NCBI GenBank assembly: GCA_037013495.1
Contig: CM072811.1
Location: forward strand, 23,040,159 to 23,104,158
Direction: 5' to 3'
Length of the DNA stretch: 64,000 nucleotides
Source of the DNA: Hippophae tibetana
Lineage: Eukaryota; Streptophyta; Magnoliopsida; Rosales; Elaeagnaceae
Positions within the stretch are counted from its first letter, which is position 1; each line of letters starts with the position of its first letter. The position numbers and the translations under genes were made by a program. This document shows positions 47,201 through 58,479 of the stretch, piece by piece. The notes under the pieces are model-generated. The model saw nothing but the letters and a program-made list of their open reading frames with translations, ran no database searches and was not told the origin of the DNA.

Positions 47201-47880
47201 ATGCCACATTATACAAACAACTAGTAGGTAGTCTTGTTTATCTCACAGTCATTCATCATAGCATTGCCTATGTTGTTCATCTGGTTAGTCAATTCCTGTC
47301 TGCTCCACGGTCTACCCATTATACTGCGGTTCTTCACATTCTCTGCTACATCAAAGGCACCATGTTTCACGGTCTCCACTTCTCCAACAAGTCTAATCTT
47401 CTTCTTTCTGCCTACTCTGATGCTGATTGGGCAGGTGACCCAACTGATCGTCGCTCTACCACTGGATATTGTTTCTTTCTTGGAAACTCTCTCATATCTT
47501 GGCGAAGTAAGAAACAATCCCTCACTTCTCGATCCAGCACTGAAGCTGAATATCGTGCTCTTGCTGACACCACTCAAGAACTTCTTTGGCTCCGTTGGTT
47601 ACTTACTGATATGGGTGTTCTCCAATCAACTCCAACTATCATATATTGTGACAATCAGAGTGCTATTCAGATTGCTCATAATAATGTATTTCATGAACGA
47701 ACAAAACATATCAAGATTGATTGTCATTTTGTTCGTCAATATGTTCTTCAAGACACTATTTGTCTCAAATCAATATCCTCCACAGATCAAACAGATGACA
47801 TCTTCACCAAATCTCATCTACTAGGCAGGTTTCAAGAATTAGTTTCCAAACTAAAGTTGATTGTTTCTCTTCCTTCTTGA
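47200..47880 (+). pseudogene. Copia-2 RNase H
   Basis: The frame through 47362-47880 has AYSDADWAGDPTDRRSTTGY (RNase H catalytic Asp), WRSKKQSLTSRSSTEAEYRA (catalytic Glu), IIYCDNQSAIQIAHNNVFHE (catalytic Asp) and HFVRQYVLQDTI. It ends at a TGA 12 bases before the purine tract. This domain alone looks undamaged. Confidence 0.9.
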
Positions 47881-47893
47881 GTTTGAAGAGGGA

Positions 47894-48272
47894 TGTTAAG
47901 TTATATTTGATATTGTAATTCACTTATATTTCAATTGTACTACACTTGTATTATTTCACTTGTACGACATTTCCACTATTTCACTTGTACTACACTTCCA
48001 CTATTTCACTTGTACTACACTTCTACTATTTCACTTGTACTACACTTGTATTACACTTCTACTATTTCACTTGTGCTACACTTACTATTTCACTTGTACT
48101 ACACTTGTATTACACTTCTACTATTCCACTTGTGCTACACTCACTATTTCACTTGTACTATACTTGTACTACACTTATTATAACCCTATAAATAAGGTCT
48201 CTATGTACATTCTAAGACACACCAATACAACATTAAATTATTCTTTTTTCTTATCTCTCTATACTCTTCACA
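47894..48272 (+). repeat. 3' LTR of Copia-2 (379 bp)
   Basis: It has the same ends as the 5' LTR but is 107 bp longer, through extra copies of the TACTACACTT...ACTATTTCACTTG minisatellite at about 47935-48180. It produces long spurious frames. Confidence 0.93.
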
Positions 48273-50689
48273 AAAAGAAATAAATAATTGTGAGAAGAAG
48301 ATAGAATTGGTAATACATGAATAAATATTAAATGATGAATTTATATATTTTATTAAAATATCTCTCTTAATTTCTAGAAAAAAAATACCCTTATTTGTGA
48401 CACTTGTAAGATGGAAATTATTATTTAAATGGAGGGGAAAAAGGAAACCTATCCAATTGCAGGGACCTTTGAAAGAGAAGGTTGAGGCAAATCTAACAAA
48501 GAAAGTTGTTATAATTAAGTAAATTTATACTTATATAAAGTACAAATAATTTAAATAAATATTTTTATCAAATTTAAATTTTAAATAAATATAATCAAAT
48601 GGTATATATATATAATTGTAATTAAATATTTTTCATCTCTTAATTTAAATTTCTATTTTATTAAGATTTGTATCTTTAAATAGTTTTATTCAAAGTATAA
48701 TATGATTTGTTAAATATTATTTATTTAAATAATTTATCGTTGGAATAGACACTAAAGTTAGAAGTATATTTTAAGAGGCATGAAATATAATTTTACAAAA
48801 TTGAGAATTATATTTAAATATTTAGGAGTAAAAAAATATATTATGATATGAAAACTAGGTAAATTCTTCATAATTAAAGATAAAATTTTCATATCATATT
48901 ATAAGAGAGACATAAGATTAACGCATATACTTATAACAAAGTTATCTAACATAAATAAAAGGATAAAATATAATAATTTAATAAATATTAATATCATTTT
49001 ATGTATATAAGTGTTAAAAATTAAAATTAAAAGAGATATATTAAAATATAAAGAATAATAAATGATTTATAATATTAAGTTTTGAGAGTATATTTTAAAA
49101 TACATATTGTTAAAAAATAAAAAGATTAATAAATATAAATATTTTTTTCATTTATTACATCATTTTTCTTGAACCGATGAAATGATTCGATTTTGTAATA
49201 ATAATGAAAAATAATGAAAAACTATAGAAATAATATTAAATTTTTCATAATTATCAAAATAAAATATAAAATAATATAATATTAAATTAAAATTAAAATT
49301 AGAGTTAAACAAAATATGAATTCTTTGACCATATCAATGAAATATCTTAAGAGCTTTAGTTTTAAGTTTCTAGTAATGCTTATTTATTTTATTTTTTATA
49401 ATGTTTGACACTAATATTTTATTATTATGAATTAAATTTAAATATATGAAATATTTTTATATTATATGATATTATTATAACTTTATGTGTGTAAATTAAT
49501 TAATGTTTATTAAATACGTGAACAAAAAATCCTATATTTAATTATTTTATTCACAATTTATTTATATAAATTTTTTTACATGTATGTTAAATATTTTTGA
49601 TATATACAACGATATATCAAAATATGCACAAAAAATTAGACATAATATATTATTAAAAAAAATATTTATTTAATGTCAAAAATATACATATAATTAATTT
49701 TTTTTAAATAATTAGCCATATATATATATATATATATATTTATAGAAAAAAGTATCATAAATTTATTATTTTTAACGAAAATTTACTTTAATTATTTACC
49801 TATTAAGTGAGATAATCTAAGTTTGTTACATTTAAAAAATAAACTAATTAAGTCTATTTTATAAAGTAATGAACTTATATTTTCATAATTTTTAAGTGAA
49901 AAAGTGGTGTATCATAAATTTATTACTTTATAAAATAAATTTTTGTGACACTTTTTATAAAGATAACGGTTTGTATTATCTTATTAATAAATATGAGTTT
50001 AAAATATTTTTTTAACGTTAATAAATTTAAATGATCATTCTTTATTATTTATATTATGAAATATGATAAAATTATTTATAAAAATAATTACTTAATTAAT
50101 TTTTAAGATAAATTTATTACATATCATAATATAAATAATATGTACAAAAATAATATAGTGTTCTCTTACCATCTTTATATCTAGTAAAATAGCGGGTCGT
50201 TGTATTGGCTGGCTATTTTCTATAGGACAGAAGATTCTTCCGATAACGATTGATAACATTTCTGCCAAATTTTAAACACTCACGAAGAACATGTGGAATA
50301 TGAGAGAGAAAAAAAATGAAATAAAAGGTATATATCCTGTGGTACCCTCCTCATTGATAGATTCCCAGATAATTATTAATGAGAATATTTACAATATTAC
50401 ATTTCCTATATCGTATTTATATTATATTTGCACGTTGAGTTGATATGTTTCGTATACGGGTGTCGAATTAAACTTTAAATCTTTAATTAAAAGCACCACA
50501 ATTTATTAAATAGGTTATCAAATATGAACATTAATACGATGAGAGGAATGAATGTACAGAAGTTATCATTAACGTCCTTAAAATTATTATGTATTATATA
50601 TATTGTAAATATTTTAATAATGTTTTAACAATTACGTATTCTTTTTTATTATTGTGATAATTTAATTTTGAATTATAAAGAGAACTTAA
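48273..50689. other. AT-rich intergenic region
   Basis: No gene is visible. It contains a TA microsatellite near 49718-49738 and a pair of similar segments around 49750 and 49910 that share ATCATAAATTTATTA. No transposon end could be fixed. Confidence 0.5.
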
Positions 50690-51480
50690 TAATGTATATT
50701 TACAAAGATATTTATCTTTATTATCTACTTTTTCTTTTAAAATTGTTTTTTAGTGTTTTTATCATTTGGATTTAGATGCTATAAAATTAATAAATTTTTT
50801 TATTTGTGTTTTTACTTTATTCATGTACAAAATGTTTTGTTCTATATACTTCCAAACATGATATTTTTCAATTTTGTTTATAAATTTTTGGCTCGTTTCT
50901 TGATGTATGTTTCCCTATATATTAAACATCTTAAGAATCTTTGTAATTAGTTTTTGTCTTTTAATTCACTAGAATTTTTTTGAATGTTATTTAGTACATG
51001 AGATTGTAGGTTATGTTTTTCATCTTTAATTTATAACCTTAAATACTTAATTTTTTGTTAAGTAATTATTGCTTTCTTTTTTGCATTATTGTAAAATATT
51101 AATAATATCTATTTAATTTATTACCGAAAATCAAAGTATCGTCTATGTAAAGATAACAAATATTTTGTAATTTTTAAAGATATTGTCCATAAATTTTTGA
51201 AAGATATTTGGTGCTTGTTTTTATTTGAAAAAAAATAAGAGTCCATTAGAATTATTTTTAGGGTAACTAAATGATTTTAATTTTTTAGATTTTTCATCTT
51301 GTTTTATTTTTTAAAATTCACTTTTGCAATCAAAACTTTGAGAAGTGTTTTTTTCTTTTATTAATGATAATAATTTTTATTTCTTTGTAATAAGTATCAA
51401 TCATTAATTGTTTATTTATTCAATATTTTGAAGCTTATTACCATTCTCTTTTTCCTCTTCCTTTTTCAGCTTCTTTTTTT
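50690..51480 (-). pseudogene. Pararetroviral reverse transcriptase / RNase H remnant
   Basis: Short minus-strand motifs in the expected order are RMVIS with a following LN (about 51425-51445), FDCKS (51320-51334), QDEKSK (about 51285), APNIFQ (about 51200-51215), MDNIFKNY (51167-51190) and the catalytic YIDD (51138-51149). Near 50930-50990 an LQRFL block marks the RT-RNase H connection. The motifs are spread over at least two frames with several stops. The combination of the DCKS and MDNIF blocks points to Caulimoviridae rather than Ty3/gypsy. Confidence 0.8.
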
Positions 51481-52356
51481 ACTAAACATGTTGGAATTAG
51501 AGTGAGGTGATTTACTTGATATTATGTCTTTCAGTTTTAAAAGTTTTTAATTTGTTTTTTTTAATTCAGTCATGTCTTATAGAGTATAAATCATATATTT
51601 TACTCTAATAATTTTATTAGGGTCTCTTAATTTTATGTTAGCAATCATTTTAGATTTATTTACTTTTGGATATAAAGGATTTTTTGAGTTTACTGTTTTT
51701 AATAATTTTTTGATACATGTTAAAACTTTATCTTCATGTATTTCATTAAGAAAAGAGTATTTTTTTTCTTCTATATCTAATAAAATGTTTTCTAAATAAA
51801 ATTATTATTGCTACTTTGTGTCTATCTCATTATGTTTTTACTTTTTATGTTGTTACATAATAGTTGAGTTTGATATAGTCAAGACTTTTCTTATTTTTGA
51901 CACAAAAGTGGTTTTATCATCTAGTGAAGTTAGACTTATTTTGTCTAAATATTGTGTAAAATATTGTATAAGTTTAAGAAATTATTTTCTATTATAAATC
52001 AACTCCTGTTTTTTGTTGATATATGGTAAGAATATGAAATTTCTCTCATCTTATAATTATATTTGTATCTTTTAAGACTTTATTAAGGTATATTGTAGTG
52101 TTGTTGGCAATTATTAGAATTACGTCTTTTGGTGCTCATTTCAAGAGTTGTTTTGGAAATACATATTTTATAGCTGCATACATACTAGCTTTTGTATCTA
52201 TATATGCATGTAAATGGTTACTTGTGTAACATTTAAATTTCAATTATACCTTAATATACATACTGTTTGAATTTGTAATATTATACAAATCATTCATCTT
52301 TTAAAGAGTATTCATAATTCGAGTCAATTATTTATTCCTTAGTTTTTCTAATAGAT
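51481..52356 (-). pseudogene. Pararetroviral protease and polyprotein N-terminal remnant
   Basis: Minus-strand reading at 52184-52198 is DTKAS within HAYIDTKASMYAA, the position and shape of a retropepsin active site with its Gly replaced by Lys. It precedes the RT region, as in pararetroviral polyproteins. The rest is AT-rich and full of stops. Confidence 0.6.
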
Positions 52357-52706
52357 AAATACTAAAAATATTAACTATATATCATTATTCATATCGGTTG
52401 ACACATAGGACCGACACTACCATTTACGCATTAGTTAACATGTAGAACTGATGCTACACGTAAGATTTTAAGTCGGTTCTACGTGTTAATCTATGCGAGT
52501 CACGTGTAGCATCGATTGATACATAGAACCGACTTAAAATCCTACATGTAGCGTCAGTTCTACATGTCAACCAACACTACTATTTTATTTTTCTATAATT
52601 TTTTAAGTCGGTTGATACATAGAACTGACGTAAAATTTGTTTTATGTCAATTCGAAGCAAAAACGGACTTGAAATCCCGACTTAAATATAATTTATTGTC
52701 GTAGTG
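52357..52706. mobile_element. Short CACTA-like non-autonomous element with large palindrome
   Basis: The right end reads TTGTCGTAGTG, the reverse complement of CACTACGACAA, followed by TAA. The left end is less clear (TAA then ATACTAAAAATATTAACTAT). Repeated AAGTCGGTT / AACCGACTT and TGTAGAACTGA-like units fill it in both orientations, forming a hairpin with 57-base arms (52435-52491 and 52514-52570). No transposase. It lies between the coat-protein and protease parts of the viral fossil. Confidence 0.6.
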
Positions 52707-53242
52707 TAATTCCATATTATTCTATTGGTTCTTATTTTATCTTAAAACTTCTAGGATTTTTGCTTTCTATCAAAATTTCTTTTTAAATTCTTTGTTACTT
52801 TGAAGACTATAAGGTCATTTATTATCATAATGTTTTTCCTTACTATAGATTTAACACCTTCATTTCATGTTCCCTGATGAACAATAATTTTTTTTTCTGG
52901 TGGTTTGTACATTTTTCTTTTAAAATATATTTTCCTATAAGGTTTTTTATTATATATTCTCTTATATTTTTAAAAGTCTTTTTTTCTAAATTTATATCGT
53001 TTGAATAATGTTTTGTATTTTTTATATATTTTATACTTTTGTTTAAAAGATTTTATGTTACATCTATATCTTTTCAGCATCCAAAATCTATTGTATCATA
53101 ACAGATTTTATTATTTTATTTATTTATTTATATTCCTCACTTTATTGACATTTAATGATTATCCAATTTTTAAGACCACTTATTCTTCCTCCTAGGATTT
53201 TTAATATACCTTTCCTATTTCTTTTATGTCATCATTCTCTTA
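52707..53242 (-). pseudogene. Pararetroviral coat-protein basic region
   Basis: Minus-strand reading of about 52905-53062 is extremely rich in Lys, Arg and Tyr (for example KKYKTLFKRYKFRKKDF, then a stop, then more KRxY-type sequence). This is characteristic of the nucleic-acid-binding C-terminal region of caulimovirid coat proteins. A possible degenerate zinc-knuckle Cys pattern follows near 52870-52890. It is interrupted by stops. Confidence 0.55.
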
Positions 53243-54030
53243 GGTGACGTTTAGTTCACATAATGAAATTAGAATGAGAATGAAATGAAAACAATTTTGT
53301 TTGCTTTTACCACTAGAATCAAAGAAGGAATCAATATTATAATGTTTGGTTTACAATTGGAATGGAATGGAAAACACTATATATTACCTTAATACCCTTA
53401 TCCTATATTTAGTAAATTTTAAATAATATCATTTTTTTCCAGACAAAATATATTATTGAAATCATTATTTTTCTAAATAATTATTACTTAAAAAGAAAAT
53501 ATATTATTAAAATTATTATTTTTTTCTAAATAAGGTTTAGGGTTTTGAGGTTTGGGATTTGAGATTTAGGGTTTAGAGATTTGAGATTTGGGATTTAGGG
53601 TTATATTTGTGGGTTAAGGTTTAGGATTAAAATTATTATTTTTCTAAATAGGGTTTAGGGTTTCAGGATTTGGTATTTTGGATTTGAGGTTTTGGGATTT
53701 AGGATTTAGGATTTAGGATTTAAGGTTTAGAGTTTAAGGTTATATTTATGAGTTAAGGTTTATGATTAAAATTATTATTTTCTAAATATGGTTTATGGTT
53801 TAGGGATTTGGTATTTGAGATTTGGGTTTAGGGTTATATTTAGGGTTTGGGTAAAATTGAAAAAACAAATTGAGATGGGAATGAAATTATGATTCCTAAA
53901 TGGGGAGAAAGAATTTTGATTCCTTCTTCTTTAGGAATCGATTTCATTCCTGACTCATTTTTCAGCTCAACTAAACACACAAATAAAATGAATCAATTTT
54001 GATTCCTTTCTATTCCCTCCAACCATACAC
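53243..54030. mobile_element. MITE-like insert with telomere-like repeats
   Basis: The left end is GGTGACGTTTAGTTC and the right end, on the other strand, GTGTATGGTTGGAG, only partly matching. Inside both ends, AATGGAATGGAA / GATTCC(T)TTC-type sequence appears in opposite orientation, as in common dicot PIF/Harbinger-like MITEs. The centre holds degenerate TTTAGGG repeats. It splits the viral fossil's coat-protein region. Confidence 0.5.
53507..53860 (+). repeat. Degenerate TTTAGGG (plant telomere-like) repeats
   Basis: Units such as GGTTTAGGGTTT, GGGATTTAGGATTTAGGATT and TTTAGGGTT recur dozens of times. The tract is organised as three larger copies, each beginning ATTAAAATTATTATTTTTCT followed by AAATA and GGTTTAGGG-like sequence, at about 53505, 53625 and 53763. 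Confidence 0.8.
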
Positions 54031-55200
54031 TTCATTATAGTTTTATGTACTATTTCAAATAATTTCTAAAAAAACACTTTCTTATAAGTTTCTTGCATCG
54101 AGAGTGGCAACTTGTGATAATATATTTCATATTCACAAATAAATGAATCTATATAACATATGTCGCATATTTTCATATTTATTAAATGACATTTGGCCTC
54201 ATCAATTTCATTTTTACCGGATTAAGTGATATATCTACCTTTGTATTTTCTAATAAATTTATTGTATATTTTTCTTATTATAGTAATTAAGCACTACATG
54301 CCTATGAGAGTATTCCTTTGAATGTGTATATGTTGTTATTTTATTAAATTTGTAAACTAAATTTTTACATTTTCTATCATTTTATGGGTTACTAAGACTC
54401 TACAAGTTGAAGGGTTTAATTTTGTGGATGGAGAAGTTTGTGCGATTACACTCATACTACCATACCATTCATCTAAGACTTTTTTTTTCTCTTATACAAT
54501 CTAAATATAAAGATCAGATCTATAATTTTCTTGAAGTTTGAATTATGGTGGGATACTATATCTAGTTGTAATTTTTTTTTTCATTTTAGGTTGTTATTTT
54601 CTTTTATAAGGAAATAAAGAGAAGAAAGAATATCAAGAACGAATATATGACTAATATAGAGAAGAAAGAAATAGGAAAAGGCCAAAAGAACCTGACCTCT
54701 TTATTTGCACAAAGTTTCTTTTTATCATACTAGTTCTTCATCTGTTAGAGTTAGCAAACTAACTAATTTTTCTATGTCCTTATTCATAGAATCCATAAAT
54801 TGTTCTTCTAATTCATTTCTATATTATATTAAACTAGGATTATAGCTTAATCTTTATCATTAAGTTTTTCCTCCTTTCTTTTCTGATTTCTAAGTATTAA
54901 TGCATCTGATCTCCTAGGTGATTCTTCTCTTAATCGTACAAATGGATCAAACTTATCACCTATAATTTCATTTTCTCTAAGTATGTTATTTACAACTTCT
55001 TAATTTTGTAAATTCCTTATGTATGTTTTGTTGTAATTTATTATAATCATATTCTCTTATTTAATAATTCTTTATGTGTTTCGTTTATATCTTGTAAGGA
55101 CTTGATATTTGATTCTTGTGTTATATCCATTTATTATGCTAAAAAGAATTTCGTTATTTTTATTTGGTTATTTTTATGTTTATTAAGCTTCCATTAAAAT
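54031..55200 (-). pseudogene. Pararetroviral region between movement and coat modules
   Basis: The position implies the N-terminal part of the coat protein and any small ORFs before it. A minus-strand CDIC...C pattern near 54110-54170 is visible but not diagnostic. No frame is open for more than a few dozen codons. Confidence 0.4.
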
Positions 55201-56193
55201 TTAATTCTATATCATGTAGTTTATTTTTGAACATTATTGAGATAGTAATGATATCATTTTCTTTCTAATATTACATCATTGACTAATGCTTTCATTGTTT
55301 TAACTTCTTATTTTAGATTTTTCACTCTTTATTTTTTTAGAGGTTTTTTTTAGAGTCTATAATCGTAAACCTTGATATATTACTTTTTCTTACAATATTA
55401 TTATTTTTCTTTATGGTGTGAGAGGTTTTTCTTTAACATATAAGTTTTATTCTTTTGATATTTCAAGGTCTATTAATATTTTTGACTTTATTATTTGTCT
55501 AATTTCTTGAATTTTTTTATCTATTTCTCTAAATTTATTTTGTTCATATATTGAAATATTATGATTATTTATTAATGAATATCCTACGATGTAGTATACT
55601 AAAAATAGATGATTTCTTTCTTTCATTAAATCTCCTCTTTCAAATTCATAGGCTTAATTTAATACTTAGTTTAAGTTATTATCATTAATATTAATAACAA
55701 ACCTAAAATATATTGTGAATTTTAATTTCTTGTATCGTAGATTTCTATAGATAATTCCTAATAAAGCATATTTATTATTTATCATTTTATTATCTAATAG
55801 TGCTAATTTTATTGGTATATCAATTCATTCTCTAAAACATGTTTTTATTAATATTTTAATTCCTCCTTAATGGATGTATCCAAATTTTTCTTTATCTTTC
55901 TGAGAGATTTATGATAGTTTATCTGTAATAGTTTCTTTATCAATTAATGATATATTATGCTTTCTTTTTGCATATATTAATACTCATTTCTTTATTACTT
56001 ATTTAGTAATAAACTACATATTTTCTTGAAAATATTTTCATTATTTTGAGAATGATAAATCTTTAAGTTCATCTCGTTCCTTAATATTTAGTCTTACTTT
56101 TTATATTTCTTCAAATTTCTTTTTGCTAATTACTATTTTTTGGAAGAAATAGTTTGAGATATCTTGTGTTTCTATTTCTATTATTTCTGCCAT
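55201..56193 (-). pseudogene. Pararetroviral movement-protein remnant
   Basis: The ATG at 56193 opens a frame of about 30 codons (MAEIIEIETQDISNYFF...) before a stop. Further on, 55838-55890 reads GYIH, a stop, then GGIKILIKTC, and about 55770-55800 reads LALLDNK followed by LLGIIYRNLRY. This block order is that of the 30K-type movement protein of caulimovirids, which lets virus pass through plasmodesmata. The copy is broken at several places. Confidence 0.65.
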
Positions 56194-57677
56194 TTTTATG
56201 TATAAAAGATTATTATTAATTTTCATTAAATTTAATTTTTGTTAAGTTTATGGGATATTTATTATATTTTTAAAACCTTAAGAGTATTTGTGATATTACT
56301 TCAAAACTTAAGAGTATTATTGGTATTATTCTTGAATGAACCTATAATTGAGAATAAAAAATAGTAAAGGCGATCCAATTTATTTGATAAATAAAATAAT
56401 TAAATAAATTGAATACATAAAATTCAAAAAACAAATTGTAAACCTAATTAAGACACATTATTCACATGGTGTCCTTAGAACAGATTTATCCTCTCACGTA
56501 GGTGCTTGAGAGTTTATAGACATCTGTTTCACATGATATAATGGTTGACACTAACAATTAGCAAGAAAAAAAATTGATTACATCAAACTAAAATTATTCG
56601 ATCATCTATCATGTTTAAAGCCTAAGATTCTATGAAAATTTTGAAATAAGATGAAGATGAAATATTTTGGAGGATAGTTTTTGGCTACAAAATTTATATG
56701 GATTGTCTTCTCTTATTTTCAAAAATATGATAAATTTGTTCAAAAAGAGAAGACAAAGGTTTCAATTTTATAACCATTCCTATAATAGAGTCTAATTCTA
56801 ATCTAATTTAGATAATGATTATTTTCTTATCGAAATCCAATTCAAATTAAAATACACATCATTTTGATAATTTTAGGACAAATAAAAACCTTTAATCAAA
56901 TCAATCCAAAATACTTTTATACTTATCACTTTCCTAGCAGTCTGTATGCATTTGTTTTAAATACATATATTTGCTAATCACGTAAGAAGTTGGCTCATAT
57001 TATTTGTTTTATCTAGTTTTCTATCTTATTGGGCGATCTTTTGAAAGATAATTTCTCATTCATCAACATATAATTTTAAGCTTATAAATCCACTACCATA
57101 AAGCGAGCCATGCTCAAAATTAAGTCTCAAAATTCGCTTATCATATGCCAATTTTTCAACAATCTCCTAAATGAATGAAAATTGACAGAGTAGTCAAAAT
57201 ATACGATATAAAACGTTTTGATTTGGTACAAGAGTTTGATGATATGAAACCTACATAAGATAGGTAGGTATTACCTATTGAAATTTCTTTTGTGAAAGTA
57301 TATTTATTTTACTCGCTTACTAATAGATGTTATATCCTCAAACTGTTATATCGTTTGTATAAACAATTATATACCCTACATAAGAGTATTTCCTAATATA
57401 TTTAAATTCTTAATGTGATGTTCATTTTAGCTATGAACATACACATGATTATACAAGAGTTTCTAAGGAATTAAGTCCATTCCAATGTCCCTTTGAAGTG
57501 GTCACACTTTCCTCATACATAGGTAATTTCTTATTTATAAGAGTAATCTGTAAAGAGCAACACACAATACTCTGCTAAAATATATTCTCCACACATAAGA
57601 ATCATTAAAAGCATAATTTAACCCTTTTAATGCTTGAATGATTGTTTCATCTTTGGAAGGGACATTGGTGTAAAACT
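56194..57677. other. AT-rich flank; right part probably LTR/3' region of an old copia
   Basis: No gene is visible. The left part would be the leader side of the viral fossil, but no primer site could be identified. About 57000-57677, read on the minus strand, continues without break from the copia remnant at 62450-63330 once the inserted element (57678-62444) is removed, so it is likely the end and LTR of that older copia. Confidence 0.45.
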
Positions 57678-57817
57678 TGTCAACTTTGCTTTCGTTGTAT
57701 TTCCAGTATATAATTTATAGGGATATTGTGTACATATGTAGAGAGAATTGATATGCTATCTTTGGTTATTCCTATAATTTCTCTGATTTTATTCTTAATT
57801 GATAACCCACGCCAACA
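57678..57817 (-). repeat. 3' LTR of Copia-3 (140 bp)
   Basis: It shares CGTTGTATTTCCA, TATATAATTTATAGGGATAT and GATATGCTATCTTTGGTTAT with the right LTR. About one base in nine differs by eye. Confidence 0.9.
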
Positions 57818-57829
57818 CTCCCCCTCAAG

Positions 57830-58400
57830 TGGAAGCATCCAAATCTTCAATGTGTAACTTGTCTAGTGAGTTGTAGACATCCTTGCTTGATACGGCCTTT
57901 GTAAGAATATCCGCAAGTTGGTCTTCGAACTTCACAAATGGAAATCGAATTATTTTAGCTTCTAGATTTTCTTTAATAAAGTGTCTATGAATCTCCATAT
58001 GTTTAGTGTGATCATGCTAGATAGGATTATAAGCAATAGAATAGTCTTCTTGTCATCACAAAAAGGTCCATGTCAAAGGTAGAAGCAAATACAATTTTGA
58101 TTAAAAGTCTTATGAGCCATAGCAGCTCACATAGTCCTTTAGCCATTCCACAGAACTCTACTTCAATGCTTGACAATGCTATCATCTTTTGCTTCTTACT
58201 TATATGTAACAAGATCCCCCCAACAAACATGAAATAGCCTGAGGTGGATCTTTTGTTTGTGGTGTTACCCATCCAATCTTCGTTTATATAACCATTAACT
58301 TTGAGATGATTATTTTGTGAAAACATAAGCCTTTTTCCCAGGGAGGATTTTAAGTATCATAAAATCTAGATCGTTGCTTCCATATGATCCTTACTAGGGT
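57830..58400 (-). pseudogene. Copia-3 RNase H
   Basis: The reading at 58027-58326 has NEDWMGNTTNKRSTSGYFMF and KKQKMIALSSIEVEFCGMA, with RNase H Asp (altered context) and Glu motifs. About 57850-58020 continues with KHMEIHRHFIKENLE and a DILTKAVSS-like block. One frame change lies between them. Confidence 0.85.
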
Positions 58401-58479
58401 GGTGCATAAATTGACTTACTATACTCACCGTGTAAAAAATATCAGGACGAGTATGTGAGAGGTAAATAAGTTTCACAAC

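Larger units (their letters stand above)
43109..48272 (+). mobile_element. Full-length Ty1/copia element, mutated (Copia-2)
   Basis: LTRs lie at 43109-43380 and 47894-48272, both starting TGTTAAGTTATATTTGATAT and ending CTTCACA. The perfect initiator-Met primer site TGGTATCAGAGCC follows at 43381-43393, and a purine tract GAAGAGGGA precedes the 3' LTR. The 5-bp target duplication AAAAG is perfect (43104-43108 and 48273-48277). Gag, protease, integrase, RT and RNase H follow in order on the plus strand. Only a handful of stops and frameshifts separate the frames, so this is one of the younger elements, but it cannot be autonomous. Confidence 0.95.
50690..56193 (-). pseudogene. Endogenous pararetrovirus (Caulimoviridae-like), decayed
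   Basis: Read on the minus strand, the order is movement protein (from 56193), coat-protein basic region, protease, reverse transcriptase, RNase H, with no LTRs and no integrase. This is the layout of plant pararetroviruses and differs from every retrotransposon around it. The identification rests on short motifs in each module, listed in the separate entries. Stops and frameshifts occur every few dozen codons, so it is a fossil without coding capacity. It was later hit by a CACTA-like element (52357-52706) and a MITE (53243-54030). The genus is not determined. Confidence 0.78.

Noticed and set aside
47935..48283. Three overlapping Tyr/Thr/Leu-rich frames of 81-107 codons
   Set aside because: They are translations of the minisatellite in the Copia-2 3' LTR in all three frames.
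51138..51149. YIDD motif taken as a Ty3/gypsy RT
   Set aside because: The neighbouring FDCKS and MDNIFKNY blocks, the absence of integrase and LTRs, and the upstream movement-protein blocks fit a pararetrovirus better.
52990..53195. 64-codon plus-strand frame rich in Phe, Leu and Tyr
   Set aside because: It is the opposite strand of the basic coat-protein region of the viral fossil.
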